Shown here in pieces: positions 40,005 through 45,292 of a DNA stretch of 45,292 nucleotides. The translations under genes and the position numbers were made by a program. A model generated the notes under the pieces. It made no database searches and was not told where the DNA came from. It saw only the letters and a program-made list of their open reading frames with translations. This DNA is from JAFGMQ01 sp036733345 (GTDB taxonomy: Bacteria > Desulfobacterota > DSM-4660 > Desulfatiglandales > Desulfatiglandaceae), in the NCBI GenBank assembly GCA_036733345.1, contig DAINAR010000026.1, positions 1-45,292 of the forward strand, written 5' to 3'. Within the stretch, counting starts at the first letter, position 1, and every line of letters begins with the position of its first letter.

Positions 40005-41300
40005 ATGGAACTCAGCCATCTTATTATTCTTCTGATCCTCTTGGGGTGCATGGCCGCTATGGTACCAGTTTTCATGTGCCTTTTTTTTACGGCAGTTCTC
40101 GGTTTTATTTTATATACCGATCTTCCATTGCTTCTCCTTGCTCAATCGCTTTTCAGGAGCATGGATAACTTCGCCTTAGTGGTTGTTCTCTATTTTATAC
40201 TCTGCGGTAACATAATGACCTCCGGGCAAATTGTGGACAGACTGCTGAAGGTAGCCAATGTCGTGGTAAGCTGGCTTCCCGGCGGGCTTGGAATGGCAGG
40301 AATTTTGGGTTGCGGACTTTTTGGCGCAATCTCAGGGTCTACAGTCGCCACTGTTGTTGCACTTGGCGGTTTTATGATACCTGCATTACTGGAGAACAAG
40401 TACCATGAAGACTACACCATAGGTGTTATGACCGCATCCCCTAACCTGGGCGTGATTATCCCCCCCAGTATCGGAATGATTCTCTATTCAATGATAAGCA
40501 ACGTTTCTCTTGAGGGTCTTTTCTTAACAGGTTTCCTGCCCGGGATCCTCATGATAATAGGAATGTGTATATACACATATTTCGTTCACAGGAACAAGAC
40601 CGATTTTGTGCGTATCCCTGTACCGCCCTTCAGGGAAGTCTTGAAGATATTTAAAGAAGGCTTCTGGTCGCTTATGCTGCCTGTTATTATTTTTGGCGGT
40701 ATTTTTTCAGGGGCATTTACTGCAAATGAGGCCGCTGTTGTGGCCTGTGTGTACGCCTTTTTTGTTGAACTTTTTATCCACAAGGGAATAAAATTTAAAG
40801 ATGTTTTCAGGATTACTGTAAGCTCAGCGGTTACATCCGCAACCCTTCTGATTATTGTTGCAGGCGCTACCTGTTTCGGCCGATATATGACTCTTGAGGC
40901 AATACCCGCCAAGATTACAGAGGCAGTGCTTCAATATATCCATTCCCCATGGGTATTCCTATTGGCAATAAATCTGATGCTTGTAGGCATAGGAATGATA
41001 ATGGATATTATCTCGGCCACACTTATCCTGGGCCCGGTATTCTTACCAATGCTCGGAGCATTCGGTATTGATCCCATGCACTTTGGATTGATTCTGACGG
41101 TAAACCTTGCAATCGCCTATTGCACGCCTCCCATGGGTGTGAGCTTATATATCACGGGGGCCATTGCTAACAAGGACCTTGTTTATGTATCAAGGGCTGT
41201 TCTACCGTTTATTTTGATACAGTTTGCAGTCCTTGCTGTTATAACATATTTACCGAGCGTAACATTATGGCTGCCACGCGTGATGGGTTTTATAGAATAG
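40005..41300 (+). CDS. dctM: TRAP transporter large permease (DctM family)
   Basis: A 431-residue, roughly 12-segment membrane protein that forms the transport channel. Diagnostic stretches are FFTAVLGFILYTDLPLLLLA, LPGGLGMAGILGCGLFGAIS with GSTVATVVALG, MTASPNLGVIIPPSIGMILY, GAFTANEAAVVA, and TVNLAIAYCTPPMGVSLYI near the end. GGAGG precedes ATG. It follows dctQ by 51 bases and is followed after 95 bases by the acyl-CoA ligase gene, with no terminator between. Confidence 0.94.
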   Translation: MELSHLIILLILLGCMAAMVPVFMCLFFTAVLGFILYTDLPLLLLAQSLFRSMDNFALVVVLYFILCGNIMTSGQIVDRLLKVANVVVSWLPGGLGMAGILGCGLFGAISGSTVATVVALGGFMIPALLENKYHEDYTIGVMTASPNLGVIIPPSIGMILYSMISNVSLEGLFLTGFLPGILMIIGMCIYTYFVHRNKTDFVRIPVPPFREVLKIFKEGFWSLMLPVIIFGGIFSGAFTANEAAVVACVYAFFVELFIHKGIKFKDVFRITVSSAVTSATLLIIVAGATCFGRYMTLEAIPAKITEAVLQYIHSPWVFLLAINLMLVGIGMIMDIISATLILGPVFLPMLGAFGIDPMHFGLILTVNLAIAYCTPPMGVSLYITGAIANKDLVYVSRAVLPFILIQFAVLAVITYLPSVTLWLPRVMGFIE

Positions 41301-41395
41301 CCCTGTTGCATTTTAATACCTGCGCGCGATAGAATAAAATTTTAAATTAATTTATAGCTGTATTTAATAAAATGAGTTAAGGAGGAAACAAATAG

Positions 41396-42976
41396 ATGAA
41401 CTACGCTAATTACGCGAAGATTAATGCCCGGCATTTACCTGACAAGACATGTTTAATAGAAAGGAATCCTGCTCAAAATGAGAGAAGGACGCTGACATGG
41501 AAACAATTTAACGATGAGATAAACAAGGTAGCAAATTATCTTTCAAAAGACGTGGGGATTAAAGATGGCGACTATGTAATGCATCTGCAGAACAACTCCC
41601 TCGAATGGCTTGTTACCTATTATGCCATAATAAAGCTTGGTGCTATAATTGTTCCGCTGAATTTCAGGTTTGTAGGGCCTGACATTCTCTATGCAGCTGA
41701 AGTATGCGACCCAAAAGCATTTATAATAGGGCCTGAATTCATACCTGTAGTTCAGCCAGTTCAAAAAGACCTGAAAACGGTTAAAACATATATCTGCGTC
41801 GGAGGCGATGTTCCCGCTGATATGATTGATTACAAAACAATTGTTGCATCAGGCGATACAACTGAGGCCATAGTTGATGTTGATGATATGCACGATCTGG
41901 CCATGATGTTCACGTCAGGCACGACTGGCAAGCCGAAACCGGTTATGCACACCCATTACTCATTGAATAACACTGCCATTGGAAACGGCATGAGTTATTT
42001 TGTCCAGAAAAATGACAATTACCTCTTTTTCCTGCCCCTGTATCACAGCGGGACAATGTTTCTGTGGGCACCATTTTATGCAACAGGAGCTACAGGCACA
42101 ATCCTGAGAGACTTAAAAGATCCTCTTTGGATAATTGAAGCCATGGCAGAGGAGAAATGCACGGATGTGCTTTTTGTAGTGCCGATTGCCATAGGTATAT
42201 TGAATTCTATTGAAAGTGGCCAGCTTAAACTCTCGGATTATGATCTTTCCAGCTGGAAATCCATGGAGATAGGCGCACAGCCGGTTCCATTTGACGTAAT
42301 GAAGAAACTCGTAGAGACCCTGCCGTGCAAGGTATCAAATATCTATGGAATTACGGAAGGAGGAGGGGGAGGCACCTTTAACCTCTATCCTGAGGATGTA
42401 TTAAGAAAACCCGGTTCCATTGGCAAGCCTACATTTGGTGTTGAGGGCAAACTGGTTGACTTTGAAGGTAAGGAAGTAGGACCTGGCGAGGTAGGCGAAC
42501 TCACTTTCACCACCAAACGTATGATGAAGGGATATCATAATAATCCTGAGATGACCGCTTCCACTCTTAAAGATGGCTGGCTTTATACAGGCGATCTGCT
42601 TCAGACGGACGATGAAGGATTTTTCTACATTGTTGACCGTAAAAAGGATATGATCACAAGCGGCGGTGAAAACATCTTTCCTGTCGAGATCGAAGACGCC
42701 CTTATGGAATGCCCCCAGATAGATGATGTCGCATGCATCGGATATCCGGATGATCGTCTTGTTGAGATAGTCATGGCAATTGTCCAGCTTAAGGAAGGAA
42801 CAACCATGACAGAAGAAGAAGTAATTGCATTTGCAAAGACCAAGATTGCTACTTATAAGCTTCCTCGAAAGGTTGTCTTTGACACAGTAATGAGAAATCC
42901 CACTGGTAAGCTTATGAAACCAGAGATGAGGGAAAAACATACAGGCCGTAAAGAGGCCTTTAAAAAGCTTTCTTAG
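41396..42976 (+). CDS. AMP-forming acyl-CoA ligase
   Basis: A 526-residue adenylate-forming enzyme that activates a carboxylic acid with ATP and CoA. Motifs are the P-loop MFTSGTTGKPKPVMHTHYS, IYGITEGGGGGTF (A5), YTGDLLQTDDEGFFYIVDRK (A7/A8), the hinge and GGENIFPVEIEDAL, and the terminal lysine in NPTGKLMK. The chain length or aromatic preference cannot be read. Its position after a complete TRAP operon, with a terminator behind, suggests it activates the imported acid. AAGGAGG precedes ATG. Confidence 0.93.
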   Translation: MNYANYAKINARHLPDKTCLIERNPAQNERRTLTWKQFNDEINKVANYLSKDVGIKDGDYVMHLQNNSLEWLVTYYAIIKLGAIIVPLNFRFVGPDILYAAEVCDPKAFIIGPEFIPVVQPVQKDLKTVKTYICVGGDVPADMIDYKTIVASGDTTEAIVDVDDMHDLAMMFTSGTTGKPKPVMHTHYSLNNTAIGNGMSYFVQKNDNYLFFLPLYHSGTMFLWAPFYATGATGTILRDLKDPLWIIEAMAEEKCTDVLFVVPIAIGILNSIESGQLKLSDYDLSSWKSMEIGAQPVPFDVMKKLVETLPCKVSNIYGITEGGGGGTFNLYPEDVLRKPGSIGKPTFGVEGKLVDFEGKEVGPGEVGELTFTTKRMMKGYHNNPEMTASTLKDGWLYTGDLLQTDDEGFFYIVDRKKDMITSGGENIFPVEIEDALMECPQIDDVACIGYPDDRLVEIVMAIVQLKEGTTMTEEEVIAFAKTKIATYKLPRKVVFDTVMRNPTGKLMKPEMREKHTGRKEAFKKLS

Positions 42977-42999
42977 TAAGATTATTAGTCTACTGAAGG

Positions 43000-43028
43000 G
43001 GCGGAGTTTTTCTCCGCCTCTTTTTTTT
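43000..43028 (+). terminator. Rho-independent terminator after the acyl-CoA ligase gene
   Basis: GGCGGAG (43000-43006), five T, CTCCGCC (43012-43018), then TC and eight T (43021-43028): a textbook intrinsic terminator on the plus strand. It ends the TRAP-ligase operon four bases before the convergent gene's stop. Confidence 0.9.
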
Positions 43029-43031
43029 GGG

Positions 43032-43700
43032 CTATTCCAGTATTATTAATGCATCAACTACTACTGGTTTACTCCCTGAAATTATTACGGGATTAATATC
43101 AATTTCCCTTATTCTCTCGTTTTCAAGACCGATTCGTCCTGTGTTGATAAGGAGTTGGGTCATCATATCCATATCAGCCGCCTCCATTCCCCGAACTGCT
43201 TCAAGAATTCTGCTGCTCTTTATCTCATGCATCATATCCATTGCATCTCTTTTCTCAAGAGGCGCTACTCTAAAAGAAATATCCTTCAGTATCTCGGTAA
43301 AGATACCGCCAAGGCCGAACATGACACAAGGTCCAAATTGCGGGTCTCTCGTCATTCCTGCAACAAGTTCCCTTTTCCCTTTGATCATTTCCTGAACCAG
43401 AACTGCATTGCCTGATCCATCCATGCTTGAAAATATCTCATCAAACGCCGACTTTGCTTCATCTTCGTCCCTGATGTCCATCCGGATCAGTCCTTTTTCT
43501 GTCTTGTGTGCAATCTCGGGGGAGCAGCCTTTCAGGACAAGCGGATAACCTATCTTACTGACAGCCATTAATAGATCTTCAATACTTTCAGCCAGCAGCT
43601 CATTCACTACCGGTATTTGATAGGCTGACAGGATCTGTTTTGACTCATACTCCGACAGCATATTCCTTCCCTGTTTCAGTGCTTTTTCGATGATTTTCAT
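43032..43700 (-). CDS. NDP-forming acyl-CoA synthetase, beta (ATP-grasp) subunit
   Basis: A 222-residue ATP-grasp protein matching the beta subunit of ADP-forming acetyl-CoA synthetase. MLSEYESKQILSAYQIPVVN is the opening, YPLVLKGCSPEIAHKTEKGL follows, then VLVQEMIKGKRELVAGMTRD, GPCVMFGLGGIFTEILKDIS and the Mg-binding EIDINPVII. With the alpha subunit it interconverts acyl-CoA plus ADP and Pi with acid, CoA and ATP. GGGAG lies before the ATG. It is 36 bases downstream of the alpha gene. In most bacteria the two are fused in one roughly 700-residue chain; here they are split as in archaea. Confidence 0.93.
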   Translation of the reverse strand: MKIIEKALKQGRNMLSEYESKQILSAYQIPVVNELLAESIEDLLMAVSKIGYPLVLKGCSPEIAHKTEKGLIRMDIRDEDEAKSAFDEIFSSMDGSGNAVLVQEMIKGKRELVAGMTRDPQFGPCVMFGLGGIFTEILKDISFRVAPLEKRDAMDMMHEIKSSRILEAVRGMEAADMDMMTQLLINTGRIGLENERIREIDINPVIISGSKPVVVDALIILE

Positions 43701-43736
43701 TTCACACTCCCTGGATTACTGTTTTATGCAGACCTT

Positions 43737-45140
43737 TCATTTATCAATTGCATTTTTATATTTCCACAGTGATGCCATTGCCCTTGCCGCCCTCTCCGGC
43801 GAAGGAAAATTTACAAGAGCCCCGGAATCCTCAAGATGCTCCATCTCATTGTCCCATATCCCGGGCGGAGCAAATATGCAGGTAATAAGAGGCTTTTTCT
43901 GTTTCCAGTTCAAAAGCAGACTGCTGATTCCATTTACCACGCCAACATTTGCAGATGCGAACATTATAAGAAGCATTATGGCATTTACATTATCATCCTC
44001 CATAACAGCCTTAATAATCTCCCTGCTTGCATCTGCGTCGTACCATGCAGGCCCCATGTCAACCGGATTGGACCTTAAGGCCAGCGGAGGCAGATTTTCA
44101 TTTATACGTTCCTGCGTATGATTATTAAAATCAACTATTTTAAGTCCATATGCCTCGCAGATATCGCATGCAGCCATTCCAGGACCTGCCTGACCGGACA
44201 AAATCGCCACGCCATTTCCTTCCAATTTCGGGCATCCAGCCAGTGCCCTGGCCGAATCCAGAAGAGTCTCTGTATCATCAATCGCAAGTATGCCTGTCTG
44301 CCTGAATGCCCCCAGATATATCTCATGCCTGCCTGCCATTGACCCTGTATGTGATTTGGAAGCCTGGTCACCTTTCTCCGAACTTCCTGTCTTATTAACG
44401 ATAACAGGTTTCTTGCCCCTGTGTTTTTTAAATATCTCCATCAATCGTCCTGGATTGTCTATCCCTTCCATATAGAGCATCAGGACCTTTGTATCAGGAT
44501 CATGATCCATCAAATATTCTACCATCTCGGCAAAATCAATATTCAGACGATTTCCAAGGCCGATGATCTTGCTGAAACCTGCATTGGTCCTGATTGCCAT
44601 AAACCCGAACAAATGAGAAATCCCGCCGCTCTGACTGACCAGGGCTATTGTCCCTTTCTTCACTCTGGAAAATTCCGGCGTAAATGAAGCATTAAGGGAG
44701 GCATGGAAGTTTATCATACCAAAGGTGTTAGGCCCGATAACAGAGATCCCTGCCTTATTTGCAATTTCGGCTATTGTATTGTGAAGCTCTATGCCAGATG
44801 AATCTTCAATCTCCTTGAACCCGGCCGTAATCAGCACAACACCTTTGACACCAGAATCCGCACATTCCCTGAATACTTCAGAAAGGAGTTTTGCCGGAAC
44901 AGCCACAATAACCATATCTATCTGTTTGCCATAATCTCGAATTGAGCGGTAGGCCTTTAACCCCATAATAGTTTCGGAAAAAGGATTTACAGGTATAATC
45001 TTACCTTTATAGCCTCCTTTTATAAGGCTGTTCATTACATGCGAACCAAGTTTATCAGTCTTTTCAGAGGCTCCGATTATTGCTACTGATTTGGGATTAA
45101 ACAGCAGATTCATTCCACTTATATTTTTATTCATTAACAT
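43737..45140 (-). CDS. NDP-forming acyl-CoA synthetase, alpha (CoA-binding) subunit
   Basis: A 467-residue succinyl-CoA-synthetase-like subunit. The CoA-binding domain starts LLFNPKSVAIIGASEKTDKL, the second domain has SVIGPNTFGMIN and IALVSQSGGISHLFGFMA, and the active-site His appears in SKSHTGSMAG. A ligase-CoA domain follows (GVAILSGQAGPGMAACDICE and NPVDMGPAW). The enzyme can make ATP from acyl-CoA in fermentation or activate acids. ATG 45140 has AAGGAG five bases upstream; in-frame ATGs at 45161 and 45134 are less well placed. It is the first gene of a two-gene minus-strand operon. Confidence 0.93.
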   Translation of the reverse strand: MLMNKNISGMNLLFNPKSVAIIGASEKTDKLGSHVMNSLIKGGYKGKIIPVNPFSETIMGLKAYRSIRDYGKQIDMVIVAVPAKLLSEVFRECADSGVKGVVLITAGFKEIEDSSGIELHNTIAEIANKAGISVIGPNTFGMINFHASLNASFTPEFSRVKKGTIALVSQSGGISHLFGFMAIRTNAGFSKIIGLGNRLNIDFAEMVEYLMDHDPDTKVLMLYMEGIDNPGRLMEIFKKHRGKKPVIVNKTGSSEKGDQASKSHTGSMAGRHEIYLGAFRQTGILAIDDTETLLDSARALAGCPKLEGNGVAILSGQAGPGMAACDICEAYGLKIVDFNNHTQERINENLPPLALRSNPVDMGPAWYDADASREIIKAVMEDDNVNAIMLLIMFASANVGVVNGISSLLLNWKQKKPLITCIFAPPGIWDNEMEHLEDSGALVNFPSPERAARAMASLWKYKNAIDK

Positions 45141-45240
45141 TCCGGCTCCTTTACAGTTCAACCATTATCAATGAAGGTCTTTCTTAATGGATTTTGCATT
45201 ATACAAATATACATTTTATAGTTTTATTGCAAGAAACTTC

Positions 45241-45292
45241 TTCAATCCGCCAGTCAGCCGAAGGCTGATAAAAGGCGGACGAGGGTTCGATC
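45241..45292 (-). repeat. REP-like hairpin B element, cut by the window end
   Basis: TTCAATCCGCC (45241-45251) and GGCGGACGAGGGTTCGA (45274-45290), read on the minus strand, match the hairpin B flanks at 28456-28485 (CTCGTCCGCC and GGCGGATTGAAG). The loop here is longer and contains its own hairpin, TCAGCC-GAA-GGCTGA. The matching hairpin A would lie beyond the window. Confidence 0.6.

Noticed and set aside
43000..43028. Bidirectional terminator for the convergent acyl-CoA synthetase operon
   Set aside because: On the minus strand the stem is not followed by a T-run, so it should only work for the plus-strand operon.

Overview
The window looks like a scaffold from a metagenome-assembled anaerobe of the Desulfobacterota (former Deltaproteobacteria), probably sulfate-reducing or syntrophic. 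The indicators are a ferredoxin-dependent 2-oxoacid oxidoreductase, a NifU/NifS pair, an ADP-forming acyl-CoA synthetase, a TRAP organic-acid importer next to an AMP-forming acyl-CoA ligase, an ETF pair, a PAS protein with a Cys-rich tail, and several palindromic dispersed repeats of a kind familiar from this group. No taxonomic marker settles the lineage. A 100-N gap lies between two identical 55-bp copies, which is an assembly signature rather than biology.

Layout. 1-5.6 kb is an accessory region. It holds a HigA-type antitoxin, a BrnT-like toxin with a ribbon-helix-helix antitoxin, a RAYT/Y1 transposase fused at its 5' edge to a REP-like hairpin, an unknown exported protein, a truncated DDE transposase, remnants of PfpI- and RidA-family genes, and small proteins (YwbE, a 34-residue basic peptide). 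5.7-8.5 kb has a zinc-ribbon protein and nifU-nifS. 8.7-12.9 kb is a tightly overlapping five-gene operon: three subunits of a 2-oxoacid:ferredoxin oxidoreductase, a GltD-like FAD/NAD(P)H subunit and a two-cluster ferredoxin. It converges on an acyl-CoA:carboxylate CoA-transferase, followed by a PAS protein and a divergent Leu/Val/Phe-type dehydrogenase, all on the minus strand. Amino-acid dehydrogenase, 2-oxoacid oxidoreductase and CoA-transferase could together form an oxidative branched-chain amino-acid pathway (inference).

18-26 kb is housekeeping: NTF2-like protein, ileS-lspA-lgt, inositol-1-phosphate synthase and asnA. 26-31 kb is mixed: HTH/coiled-coil protein, small lipoprotein, Nudix hydrolase, Old-Yellow-Enzyme-type oxidoreductase and a TIGR01212 radical SAM protein, with repeats between them. 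31-33.6 kb is a minus-strand operon (HELIH putative metalloprotease, FmdB zinc ribbon, unknown protein, fabD) beside a tRNA with CAU anticodon. 34-37 kb has an unknown CxxC protein and etfB-etfA.

37.3-45.1 kb is a substrate-uptake and activation region: a lone receiver protein with a near-consensus promoter, a complete DctP-DctQ-DctM TRAP transporter with an intercistronic hairpin, an AMP-forming acyl-CoA ligase ending at a strong terminator, and convergent split subunits of an NDP-forming acyl-CoA synthetase. These genes would import a carboxylic acid and activate it to its CoA thioester. ETF could take electrons from its later oxidation.

The less ordinary signals are the RAYT with a DnaA domain IV-like tail and matching REP hairpins, a pair of long palindromic repeats whose stems covary, a probably leaderless toxin-antitoxin transcript, and the 2-oxoacid oxidoreductase wired to a GltD-like subunit. 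No clearly new defence or metabolic system was identified.
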